Below, piece by piece: positions 16,524-23,667 of a stretch of DNA of 55,512 bases. A program made the position numbers and the translations under genes. Location: the NCBI GenBank assembly GCA_023396115.1, contig JAEWXC010000067.1, positions 1 through 55,512 on the forward strand. The letters run 5' to 3'. Every line of letters starts with the position of its first letter. Positions within the stretch are counted from its first letter, which is position 1. This stretch comes from Actinomycetes bacterium (GTDB taxonomy: Bacteria; Actinomycetota; Actinomycetes; Propionibacteriales; Nocardioidaceae). Under the pieces are notes generated by a model. It was not told the origin of the DNA. It was given only the letters and a program-made list of their open reading frames with translations, and did no database searches.

Positions 16524-17327
16524 ATGAGGCCGCAGGTCGTCGCCCACCGGGGTGCCAGCTTCGAGAACGCCGAGCACACACTCGAGGCCTACACCAAGGC
16601 GCTCGACGCGGGCGCCGAGGGACTGGAGTGCGACGTGCGGCTCACCGCCGACGGGCACCTGGTCTGCCTGCACGACCGGGACCTGACCCGGACCGCCAGG
16701 TCGCGGGGCCTGGTCTCCACGATGAACCTGGCCGAGCTGGACGAGCTCGACTTCTCCTCGTGGAAGCACCCCTGGGCCGACCTGGACGACGAGGCCGAGG
16801 AGCAGCTGCCCGGCCGGGTGCTGCCGCTGCGCCGGCTGCTGGAGACCGTCGCCGACCACCCGCGCCGGGTCGAGCTGGCCATCGAGACCAAGCACCCCAC
16901 CCGCTACGCCGGGCTCGTCGAACGCCGGCTGGTGGAGATGCTGGCCGAGTTCGGCTGGACCGGCCCCGACTCGCCGGCGCGGGTGATGAGCTTCTCCTAC
17001 CGGGCGCTGGAGCGGACCAAGCGGATGGCGCCCGACCTCGACGTGGTGATGCTCATCGAGAAGGCCCGGCACTGGCCGATGCTGCGCCAGCTGGTCGGGG
17101 AGGACTGGAAGGTCGGCCCGGGGGTGGAGCAGCTGCGCAAGCACCCGGGGCTGGGCGAGCACCTGCTCCGGTCCGGGCGCGACATCCACGTGTGGACCGT
17201 GAACACCCCCGAGGACCTCCGGCTCTGCCTGGACCTGGGGGTCAAGGCCGTGATCACCGACCGGCCGCGGTTCATGCTCGACCTGCTCGGCATCGGGCCC
17301 GGCCAGCAGGCGAAGGAGGCTCGGTAG
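16524..17327 (+). CDS. Glycerophosphodiester phosphodiesterase
   Basis: A protein of 267 residues with the GDPD barrel signatures AHRGASFENAEHTLEAY, GLECDVRLTADGHLVCLHD, ELAIETKHP and, near the end, DIHVWTVNTPEDL...GVKAVITDRP. His, Glu, Asp and His of the first two motifs form the metal and catalytic site. The enzyme hydrolyses glycerophosphodiesters to glycerol 3-phosphate and an alcohol. No signal peptide is seen, so it is probably cytoplasmic. ATG at 16524 is preferred because similarity begins right after it. No clear ribosome site is seen. Confidence 0.9.
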   Translation: MRPQVVAHRGASFENAEHTLEAYTKALDAGAEGLECDVRLTADGHLVCLHDRDLTRTARSRGLVSTMNLAELDELDFSSWKHPWADLDDEAEEQLPGRVLPLRRLLETVADHPRRVELAIETKHPTRYAGLVERRLVEMLAEFGWTGPDSPARVMSFSYRALERTKRMAPDLDVVMLIEKARHWPMLRQLVGEDWKVGPGVEQLRKHPGLGEHLLRSGRDIHVWTVNTPEDLRLCLDLGVKAVITDRPRFMLDLLGIGPGQQAKEAR

Positions 17328-17337
17328 TCTTCGCGCC

Positions 17338-18261
17338 ATGGCGAAGAAGAACCGGAAGAGTGCTGCCCCCACGACCGAGGGCGAGGTCGGTCCGCGGCAG
17401 CCCTGCCCGTGCGGCTCCGGCAAGCGGTACAAGGCCTGTCACGGTGCTCCCGGTGGCGGTTCGACCTACGTGGCCCGGCCCTTCGAGGGGATGCCCGACG
17501 AGCCCGACGTGATCGCGCTGCGTGAGCTCGTCCCGGCGGCGACCACCACCCTGCACCTCAAGGACGGGGGCCGCGAGGTCCGTCTGGCCAGCCTGCTCCC
17601 GTCCGGTGCGCCGGCGATGGTGCGCGACTCCGGGCAGATCTGGCTCGGTCTGCAGGTCCAGCACGCCTACGGGGACCTGGCCCGCGACCTCGGCGCCGTG
17701 CTCGAGGCGGCCCTGGCGCAGCAGGAGTCCGGCATCGTCGGGCTGACCAGCGACCCCGGCCCCGGGCCTCGGCTGCAGGACCTGATCAGCGACACCTCGC
17801 TGGAGGTCACCGTGCACGAGGGCTTCGACTACTGGGTCGACGACGTGGAGCGCGACGACGCGATCACCGCCGCCCTGCAGCAGGCCAACGAGGCGGCGTT
17901 CCCCACCGCCCGGCTGGACGGGCTGGGAGCGGCCTACTGGACCAACGTGACCACCAAGGAGCACCTGCGCTGGGTCATGCCCGAGCCCGAGGACGCCCTG
18001 CTCGACGCCCTCGCCCGGCTGCACGCCGCGGGCCAGGACCAGCTCATCGACGAGGGCCGTCTGGTCGGTATGTTCCGCGCCCACGGTCTGCTCGCCCCGG
18101 TCTGGGACCTCCCGGTCGGGACCGGTCCCGAGGTGCTCCAGGCCCCGGCCGAGGCGTTCGCCCGGGCGCTGGGCGACGCCCTGGCCAGCACCACCGAGCT
18201 GACCACCGTGGAGCGGTCGGCCCGCAACGGGCTGGCCAACCGCCAGGTCACCATCCGCTGA
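17338..18261 (+). CDS. DUF5926 family protein with SEC-C motif
   Basis: A protein of 307 residues. A basic N-terminus (MAKKNRKS) precedes the SEC-C zinc motif PCPCGSGKRYKACHG at residues 20-35. The rest matches the long DUF5926 family common in actinobacteria, with acidic and Trp-containing segments (EGFDYWVDDVERDD, RLDGLGAAYWTNVTTKEHLRWV). SEC-C motifs bind zinc and contact SecB, ribosomes or nucleic acid; the role of this family is unknown. It starts 10 bases after the phosphodiesterase gene and may be co-transcribed. Confidence 0.8.
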   Translation: MAKKNRKSAAPTTEGEVGPRQPCPCGSGKRYKACHGAPGGGSTYVARPFEGMPDEPDVIALRELVPAATTTLHLKDGGREVRLASLLPSGAPAMVRDSGQIWLGLQVQHAYGDLARDLGAVLEAALAQQESGIVGLTSDPGPGPRLQDLISDTSLEVTVHEGFDYWVDDVERDDAITAALQQANEAAFPTARLDGLGAAYWTNVTTKEHLRWVMPEPEDALLDALARLHAAGQDQLIDEGRLVGMFRAHGLLAPVWDLPVGTGPEVLQAPAEAFARALGDALASTTELTTVERSARNGLANRQVTIR

Positions 18262-18328
18262 GAGCCGTTCCGGAGCCCGTCGGGCTGGGGGATGCCACCC
18301 ATTTCGAGAAATCGTTCTCGCGAAGAGG

Positions 18329-18357
18329 TTGAACCATCCACTGCCCCGACGTACGCT
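18329..18357 (+). promoter_or_regulatory. Sigma70-like promoter of twin RNA 1
   Basis: TTGAAC (18329-18334), a 17-base spacer and TACGCT (18352-18357). The predicted start, about 18364, is exactly the first base of the hairpin that follows. A CGAGAA-ATCG-TTCTCG palindrome (18305-18320) just upstream could be an operator or the terminator of the preceding gene. Confidence 0.55.
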
Positions 18358-18363
18358 CATCCG

Positions 18364-18457
18364 GATCCCGGTCGCTGTCGTATCCCCCGTCGACAGCGCC
18401 CGGGATCGTTCATTTCCCCACTCCGACGGGTGTGGCGAAGATCCCCTCCCGGGGATC
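18364..18457 (+). ncRNA. Putative small RNA 1, C-rich loop hairpin
   Basis: The hairpin at 18364-18407 has a 17-base-pair arm with one mismatch (GATCCCGG, then CGCTGTCG, against CGACAGCG and CCGGGATC), closed by the 10-base loop TATCCCCCGT. A second perfect hairpin GATCCCC-TCCC-GGGGATC at 18440-18457 may end the RNA. No long reading frame occupies the region between two convergent genes. A near copy lies 140 bases downstream with the same loop and compensating stem changes, which argues for a structured RNA. The architecture recalls the actinobacterial 6C RNA, but the loop has only five C. Confidence 0.55.
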
Positions 18458-18467
18458 GAGACGCGAG

Positions 18468-18497
18468 TTGGGCAGTCGCCCGGGTGCGGGTTACTGT
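18468..18497 (+). promoter_or_regulatory. Sigma70-like promoter of twin RNA 2
   Basis: TTGGGC (18468-18473), then TTACTG (18491-18496) at 17 bases or TACTGT (18492-18497) at 18 bases. It stands at almost the same distance from its hairpin as the promoter of twin RNA 1, which makes the pair of calls more credible than either alone. Confidence 0.45.
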
Positions 18498-18503
18498 GGG
18501 CAC

Positions 18504-18560
18504 AGCCCGGTTGCTGCCGTATCCCCCGTCGACAGCAACCGGGTCTTCACATTCCAGGCC
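18504..18560 (+). ncRNA. Putative small RNA 2, C-rich loop hairpin
   Basis: Hairpin at 18506-18543: arms CCCGGTTGCTG and CAGCAACCGGG (11 pairs), one C-A mismatch, a CG/CG step and the loop TATCCCCCGT, identical to the loop of RNA 1. The stem differs from RNA 1 by paired changes (C-G to T-A), as expected for conserved structure. The 3' end is not defined; the RNA may run antisense into the 3' end of the GNAT gene, which stops at 18547, or the hairpin may itself act as terminator. Confidence 0.5.
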
Positions 18561-19266
18561 GGGCGGCCCACTCCTCGCGGAGGATCGCGTAGCCCAGGCT
18601 CGAGGTCCACGCCCCCTTCGACCACCAGTCCTGCACGGCCTGCTGCTCGAGGCGCATCCCCAGGCGCTCGCAGAGCATCGCCGAGGCGGTGTTGCGCGCA
18701 TCCAGGTGCGCCACCACCCGGTGGGCGCCGTGGTGCTCGAAGGCCACCTCCAGCAGGGCCCGACCGGCCTCGGTGGCCAACCCGCGGCCCTGGACGTCGG
18801 GGTGCAGCACCCAGCCCAGCTCCACGTGGCTGAACAACGGCGGCTGGTGGTGCAGCGAGAACTCCCCGACGACCCGCCCGTCCAGCTCGGCGGCGAGCAC
18901 GGTGGCCCGCAGCGGGCCGGGCGGCGGGTCCAGCTCCCGGTCGATCCGGGCCCGCACCGCCTCCCGGGACAGCGAGTCGAAGAGCAGGTGCTCGGTGACC
19001 TCGTCGCGCCCGAGCAGGTCCAGCAGGTCCTCGAGGTCGTCGCGGCGCAGCGGCCGCAGCAGCAGCCGCTCGGTCCGCACCGGCTCCGGCATCCGCGGGT
19101 GCAGCAGCGTCGAGGCGGCGTCGCCGACCCAGTCCGGGCAGGCGTCGTGCTCGGTCAGCCGCGCGACGGCCTCGCCGAGGAGGCCGCGGCCCACCGGGTC
19201 GTGCGGGTCGGTCTGCAGCCGGGTGATCCCGGTCAGGGCCTGGGCGGTGAGCTGGTCGGCGTCCAC
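18547..19266 (-). CDS. GNAT family N-acetyltransferase (RimJ-like)
   Basis: A protein of 239 residues. An N-terminal helical region of about 60 residues precedes an Acetyltransf_3 domain: TERLLLRPLRRDDLEDLLDLL, ELGWVLHPDVQGRGLATEAG (the acetyl-CoA pyrophosphate loop with QGRGLA) and HRVVAHLDARNTASAMLCERLGM. Relatives acetylate N-termini or small amines; the substrate is unknown. It is the last gene of a minus-strand run larB-larC-GDT1-GNAT with a 25-base gap to the GDT1 gene. Confidence 0.85.
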   Translation of the reverse strand: MDADQLTAQALTGITRLQTDPHDPVGRGLLGEAVARLTEHDACPDWVGDAASTLLHPRMPEPVRTERLLLRPLRRDDLEDLLDLLGRDEVTEHLLFDSLSREAVRARIDRELDPPPGPLRATVLAAELDGRVVGEFSLHHQPPLFSHVELGWVLHPDVQGRGLATEAGRALLEVAFEHHGAHRVVAHLDARNTASAMLCERLGMRLEQQAVQDWWSKGAWTSSLGYAILREEWAARPGM

Positions 19267-19291
19267 CCGCCCGAGCCTAGGCGGACCCGGG

Positions 19292-19903
19292 TCAGGCCCA
19301 GATCAGCTCGTAGCCGGTGTAGGCGGCCATCACCAGGCAGACCGTCGCGCCGAGCAGGTGCAGGGTGGAGAGCTTGATCCGGCTCAGCAGCACCCGGCCC
19401 ACCACCACGGCCAGACCGGAGACGGCCAGCAGCGCGCCCCACGAGCCGAGGAAGACCGACACCGGGTCGTCGTACTTGGCCACCAGCGAGATGGTCAGCA
19501 GCTGCGAGAGGTCTCCCCACTCGGCGGCGAAGAGCACCAGGAAGCTGGTCAGGACCACCTTGAAGCCGTGCACCTCGCCCCGGGCTGCTGCCTTCTCGGC
19601 GAACTCGGCCTCGGTCTCCGCCTCGCCCTCGTCGGCCCCGCGGGACTCGCGGAACAGCAGCACCGCGCCGATCAGGAACATCGCCATCGCCAGGCCGTGC
19701 ACCAGGTTGTCGGGCAGGAACCCCGCCGCCTTGCCCAGGGCCACCGCGATCAGGGTCTGCACCCCGAACGCGAGCCCCACACCCAGCCAGACGAACAGCG
19801 GGCGGAACCGGGTGCTCAGCACCAGGGTGGCGATGAAGGTCTTGTCGGGCAGTTCGACGATGAAGATGGCCCCGAAGGCCAGGGCGATGACGACAAGATC
19901 CAT
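19292..19903 (-). CDS. TMEM165/GDT1 family cation transporter
   Basis: A protein of 203 residues with about six membrane segments in two halves. Each half has the family signature E-x-x-D-(K/L)-(T/S): VELPDKTF in the first helix and AEWGDLSQ in the fourth. An acidic loop (DEGEAETEAEFAEK) separates the halves. GDT1-type proteins move Mn2+ and/or Ca2+ in exchange for protons; in bacteria export of Mn2+ is the best-known role. ATG at 19903, ten bases after the larC stop, so probably co-transcribed with larBC. Confidence 0.88.
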   Translation of the reverse strand: MDLVVIALAFGAIFIVELPDKTFIATLVLSTRFRPLFVWLGVGLAFGVQTLIAVALGKAAGFLPDNLVHGLAMAMFLIGAVLLFRESRGADEGEAETEAEFAEKAAARGEVHGFKVVLTSFLVLFAAEWGDLSQLLTISLVAKYDDPVSVFLGSWGALLAVSGLAVVVGRVLLSRIKLSTLHLLGATVCLVMAAYTGYELIWA

Positions 19904-19913
19904 GGGGGAGACG

Positions 19914-21092
19914 CTAGTCGCGGTACCTGCGCGCCTCGGCACGGGCATCCAGGAGCACCTCGTCGACCGGCCGGTCCAGGCGCGCGGCCAGGGCGGCGAC
20001 GTCGGCGAACTCGGGCATCGCGTTGACCACCCGGCCCTCCAGCCGGGCCAGCTTCACCGCCACCGGGTGCCCGTGCACGGTGACCCGGACCATCTCCCGG
20101 TCCAGGGCGTGCTTGCCGACCTCGAGCACCCGCATGCCGATGGTGCTGGTCTGGGTGTAGACCACCTCGCGCACCGCGGCCAGGGCGTCGGGGCGGACCA
20201 GCACCGAGAGGGTGTGGGCCGGGCGGCCCTTCTTCATCAGGATCGGGGTGAGCCACGCGTCCCCGGCACCCGCTGTCAGCAGCGCCGCCAGCACCCCGGG
20301 CCACAGCCGTGGGTCGAGGTCGTCGACGTTGGTCTCCAGCAGCAGGGCGCCGGCCGGGGCGGTGTCTCCGACCGCGTCGCCGGTCAGGAACCGCAGCACG
20401 TTGGGGTGGCTGGACGGGTCACGGCTGCCCGCACCGACCCCCACCCCACCGACCGCCATCGCCGGTTGAGCGCCCCACGCGCCGGCCCAGGTCACCAGCA
20501 GCGCCGCGCCGGTGGGGGTGCACATCTCCCCGCCCGGCACCGGGCCCGGCCCGGCCCACGACGGCGCCCCGCGGAGCAGCTCGACCACCGCCGGGACGGG
20601 CACCGGCAGGCTGCCGTGCGCAGCCCCCACCCGGCCGCTGCCGACCGCGACCGGGGAGACGACCACCTCGTCCTCGCCGAGCAGCGCCAACCCGGTGCAG
20701 ACACCGACCACGTCGGCGATCGCGTCGAGGGCGCCGACCTCGTGGAAGTGGACCTCCTCGGGAGTGGTGCCGTGCACGCGGGCCTCCGCCGCGGCCAGCC
20801 GGGCGAACGTGCTCAGGGCCTGCTGCTGCACGGTGTCGTCCAGGTCGGCCTGCTCCAGCAGGGCCCGGACCTCGCGCCAGGTGCGCGCCTGCTGCGTGGG
20901 GGCCGTCTCCACGTGCACCCGGGTGGCGGCCAGCCCGTTGCGCTGGGTGCGCTCGACCCGCAGGGTGACCGGTTCGGGGGCGACCGCCGCGACGGCGTCG
21001 GCGAGCACCTCCACCCGCACCCCCAGGTCGACCAGCGCCCCCAGCAGCATGTCCCCCGACGCCCCGGCGCCGGCGTCGATCCACAGCGTCAC
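19914..21092 (-). CDS. larC: LarC, nickel insertion protein for the pincer cofactor
   Basis: A protein of 392 residues. WIDAGAGASGDMLLGALVDLG at the N-terminus, EVHFHEVGALDAIADVVG in the middle and ETNVDDLDPRLWP later are LarC signatures. LarC uses CTP to insert nickel into the pyridinium bis-thiocarboxylate mononucleotide made by LarB and LarE, giving the cofactor of lactate racemase and related enzymes. GTG at 21092 overlaps the larB stop by four bases (GTGA). The whole protein is in one frame, unlike the frameshifted larC of lactobacilli. No larE or larA is in the window. Confidence 0.93.
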   Translation of the reverse strand: MTLWIDAGAGASGDMLLGALVDLGVRVEVLADAVAAVAPEPVTLRVERTQRNGLAATRVHVETAPTQQARTWREVRALLEQADLDDTVQQQALSTFARLAAAEARVHGTTPEEVHFHEVGALDAIADVVGVCTGLALLGEDEVVVSPVAVGSGRVGAAHGSLPVPVPAVVELLRGAPSWAGPGPVPGGEMCTPTGAALLVTWAGAWGAQPAMAVGGVGVGAGSRDPSSHPNVLRFLTGDAVGDTAPAGALLLETNVDDLDPRLWPGVLAALLTAGAGDAWLTPILMKKGRPAHTLSVLVRPDALAAVREVVYTQTSTIGMRVLEVGKHALDREMVRVTVHGHPVAVKLARLEGRVVNAMPEFADVAALAARLDRPVDEVLLDARAEARRYRD

Positions 21093-21775
21093 CGGCCGGC
21101 TCCTGCCGCGCGGGCGACCCGGGCGGCGTGCACCCCGGCCCCGTACCCGTTGTCGATGTTGACCACCACCACGCCGGGCGCGCACGAGTTCAACATCCCC
21201 AGCAGGGCGGCCACGCCACCCAGGCTGGCGCCGTAGCCGACGCTGGTGGGCACCGCCACCACCGGGACGCCGACCAGTCCGCCGACCACCGAGGGCAGGG
21301 CGCCCTCCATCCCGGCCACCACGACCAGGCAGTCGGCGGCCTCCAGCCGGTCGGTGACCGCCAGCAACCGGTGCAGCCCGGCCACGCCGACGTCGACCAC
21401 CTCCTCGACCCCGGCCCCGTGCACCCGCGCGCTGAGCGCGGCCTCGGCCGCGACCGGGCCGTCGGAGGTGCCGGCCGAGACCACCACCACCCGACCCACG
21501 GGCGCCGGCAGGTCGCCGAGCGTGGCGCACCGGGCGCGGGGGTGCAGGTCCGCACCGACGGCCTCGGCCGCGGCGAGGGCCTCGGCGTCCAGGCGGGTGG
21601 CGAGCACCGCACGGTCGGGGTGCTCGGCGTGCAACCGGGCGAGGATGTCGGCGACCTGGCCGGGCTCCTTGCCGGCCCCGTAGACGACCTCGGGGTCACC
21701 GGTGCGCCGGGCCCGGTCCAGGTCGACGCGGGTGTGCCCGAGGTCGGCGGTGCGGGCGGGTGTGGGCTGGGTCAC
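21089..21775 (-). CDS. larB: LarB, pyridinium-3,5-biscarboxylate mononucleotide synthase
   Basis: A protein of 228 residues. Signatures are LDLDRARRTGDPEVVYGAGK-like N-terminus, VVVVSAGTSDGPVAAEA, VVVAGMEGALPSVVGGL and VPTSVGYGASLGGVAALLGMLNSCAPG, matching the AIR-carboxylase-like LarB family. LarB carboxylates and hydrolyses nicotinic acid adenine dinucleotide in the first step of pincer cofactor synthesis, in the cytoplasm. GTG start at 21775. First gene of the larB-larC-GDT1-GNAT run. Confidence 0.93.
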   Translation of the reverse strand: MTQPTPARTADLGHTRVDLDRARRTGDPEVVYGAGKEPGQVADILARLHAEHPDRAVLATRLDAEALAAAEAVGADLHPRARCATLGDLPAPVGRVVVVSAGTSDGPVAAEAALSARVHGAGVEEVVDVGVAGLHRLLAVTDRLEAADCLVVVAGMEGALPSVVGGLVGVPVVAVPTSVGYGASLGGVAALLGMLNSCAPGVVVVNIDNGYGAGVHAARVARAAGAGR

Positions 21776-21838
21776 AGGGCGACCGTACGTCGCCGTGCCG
21801 CCCGCGGTCGACGGGGGCGGTGCGGTCAGTTCCGGGTG

Positions 21839-22678
21839 TCAGTTCCGGCGGTCGGGGGAGGCGGGGTAGACGCCGAGGATCTTGATGTCGGTGGTGAAGA
21901 ACGTCAGCTCCTCCAGCGCCCGGGCCAGACCCGGGTCGGTGGGGTGCCCGTCGACCTCGGCCAGGAACTGGGTGGCGGTGAAGTGGCCGCCGACCATGTA
22001 GCTCTCCAGCTTGGTCATGTTGATGCCGTTGGTGGCGAACCCGCCCAGGGCCTTGTAGAGCGCGGCGGGCAGGTTCCGCACGTTGAAGACGAAGCTGGTC
22101 ACGACCGGGCCGTTGCCGGCCGGGGCCTCGGTGTAGTCGGGGGAGAGCACCACGAACCGGGTGGTGTTGTGGTCCTCGTCCTCGACGTCGGTGCGCAGCA
22201 CGTCCAGGCCGTAGACCTCCGCGGCTAGCGCCGGGGCCAGCGCGGCACGGGTCGGGTCGCCGGACTCGGCGACCTCGCGGGCGGCTCCGGCGGTGTCGCC
22301 GGCCACCACCGGGGTCAGCCCCAGCTCGCGGATCACCTTGCGGCACTGACCGAGCGCGTGCACGTGGCTGTGCACGGTGCGGATGTCGGCCTCGCGGGTG
22401 CCGGGCACCGCCATCAGGTGGAACTGGATCCGCAGGAAGTGCTCGCCGATGATGTGCAGCCCCGAGGTGGGCAGCAGGTGGTGGATGTCGGCGACCCGCC
22501 CGGCCAGGCTGTTGTCGATCGGGATCATCGCCAGCTCGGCCTCGCCGGCCTCGACCATCGCGAAGGCGTCCTCGAACGAGGCGCACGGGACGGCCTCCCA
22601 GTCGGGGTACTGCTGGTGGCACACGATGTGCGAGTTGGCCCCGGGTTCCCCCTGGTAGGCGATGCGGCGCTGGGTCAC
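21839..22678 (-). CDS. pheA: Prephenate dehydratase
   Basis: A protein of 279 residues. The prephenate dehydratase domain has YQGEPGANSH, AMIPIDNSLAGRV and the catalytic NTTRFVVLS (Thr of TRF). The ACT regulatory domain follows with ALYKALGGFATNGINMTKLESYM, the phenylalanine-binding region. The enzyme turns prephenate into phenylpyruvate in phenylalanine synthesis and is normally feedback inhibited by Phe. It stands alone; GTG start at 22678, divergent from a DUF4446 gene. Confidence 0.95.
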   Translation of the reverse strand: MTQRRIAYQGEPGANSHIVCHQQYPDWEAVPCASFEDAFAMVEAGEAELAMIPIDNSLAGRVADIHHLLPTSGLHIIGEHFLRIQFHLMAVPGTREADIRTVHSHVHALGQCRKVIRELGLTPVVAGDTAGAAREVAESGDPTRAALAPALAAEVYGLDVLRTDVEDEDHNTTRFVVLSPDYTEAPAGNGPVVTSFVFNVRNLPAALYKALGGFATNGINMTKLESYMVGGHFTATQFLAEVDGHPTDPGLARALEELTFFTTDIKILGVYPASPDRRN

Positions 22679-22746
22679 CCGCCCAGTTTCCCACGGGCCG
22701 GGTGCGCCGCCGTGGCCCGCCCGTGCAGCGGTCGTAGGGTGCGGGC

Positions 22747-23145
22747 GTGGTGATCGTCTCCGTGCTGGCCCTGCTCGTCTCGCTCGTCGCCCTGGTGGTG
22801 GCGGTGCTCGCCCTGCGCGGGAGGACGGGGCGTGGTCGCGGGGGCTCGGTCGAGGACCTGCCCGTCGACGTGGAGGGCCTGCGTGGCGAGGTCGCGGCCC
22901 TGCGCTCGGAGGTGGGCAGCTCGGTGCGGCACGTGGCCCTGGTCCGCTACGACGCGTTCGGGGACGTCGGCGGCCACCTGTCCTGGTCGGCGGCGCTGCT
23001 CGACGACGCCGGCGACGGGGTGCTGCTCACCGCCATCCAGGGGCGGTCCCAGTCGCGCACCTACGCCAAGGCGGTCACCGGGTGGACCGCCGAGCAGCAA
23101 CTCTCCGAGGAAGAGGCACGAGCCCTCGCCGACGCCCGCCCCTGA
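22747..23145 (+). CDS. DUF4446 family protein
   Basis: A protein of 132 residues. One N-terminal membrane segment (SVLALLVSLVALVVAVLALRG) is followed by a short coiled coil (DVEGLRGEVAALRSEVG) and a conserved globular part, HVALVRYDAFGDVGGHLSWSAALLDDAGDGVLLTAI...RSQSRTYAKAV. This fits DUF4446, found near chromosome partition genes in Firmicutes and in many actinobacteria; its function is unknown. The gene ends 14 bases before the next start and may share a transcript with it. Confidence 0.85.
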   Translation: MVIVSVLALLVSLVALVVAVLALRGRTGRGRGGSVEDLPVDVEGLRGEVAALRSEVGSSVRHVALVRYDAFGDVGGHLSWSAALLDDAGDGVLLTAIQGRSQSRTYAKAVTGWTAEQQLSEEEARALADARP

Positions 23146-23159
23146 GTACCGTACGGCGC

Positions 23160-23633
23160 ATGAACCCTCTGCGGCCCGTGGCGATCTGGATCGGCGGGCT
23201 GTCCTGGCTGCCCCGCTACTCGAAGTACATCGTCGCCGCCGACATGTTCCTGCGCCGGGTCAGCGGGGGGAGGTTCCGGGTGCTGGCGCTGGCCAGCCTG
23301 CCCGAGATGCTGCTGACCGTCGCCGGCCGCAAGAGCGGCATCGAACGCACCACGCCGCTGCTGTGCGTGCCGTTCGAGGGCGGCTGGTACGTGGTGGGCT
23401 CCAACTGGGGTGCGCCGAAGCCGCCGGTGTGGGCGCTCAACCTGGCCGGGGCCCAGCAGGCCCGGGTCACCTTCAAGCGGCACGAGCACCAGGTCGTCCC
23501 GCGCCGGCTCGAGGGCGCCGAACGGGCCGCCGCCTGGCAGGTGTGCCTGCGGACCTGGCCGAACTACGCCAAGTACGCCACGCGCACCGACCGGGAGCTG
23601 GCCCTGTTCGAGCTGACCCCGGTCGCTGCTTGA
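23160..23633 (+). CDS. Deazaflavin (F420)-dependent nitroreductase-family protein
   Basis: A protein of 157 residues of the DDN/DUF385 family: LTVAGRKSGIERTTPLLCVPFEGGWYVVGSNWGAPKPPVWALNL is the core of the split beta-barrel that binds F420 or flavin. ARVTFKRHEHQVVPRRL and the terminal ELALFELTPV complete the fold. Members reduce nitroaromatics, quinones or unsaturated compounds with F420H2. ATG at 23160; the weak ribosome site is masked by the preceding gene's end. Confidence 0.85.
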   Translation: MNPLRPVAIWIGGLSWLPRYSKYIVAADMFLRRVSGGRFRVLALASLPEMLLTVAGRKSGIERTTPLLCVPFEGGWYVVGSNWGAPKPPVWALNLAGAQQARVTFKRHEHQVVPRRLEGAERAAAWQVCLRTWPNYAKYATRTDRELALFELTPVAA

Positions 23634-23667
23634 GCCCCCCGCGGGTGGCTCCTCAGCGGGTGACATC

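Noticed and set aside
18364..18543. Firm assignment of the twin hairpins as 6C RNA
   Set aside because: 6C RNAs have at least six C in each loop; these have five and the pair are separate promoter units, so only a resemblance is claimed.
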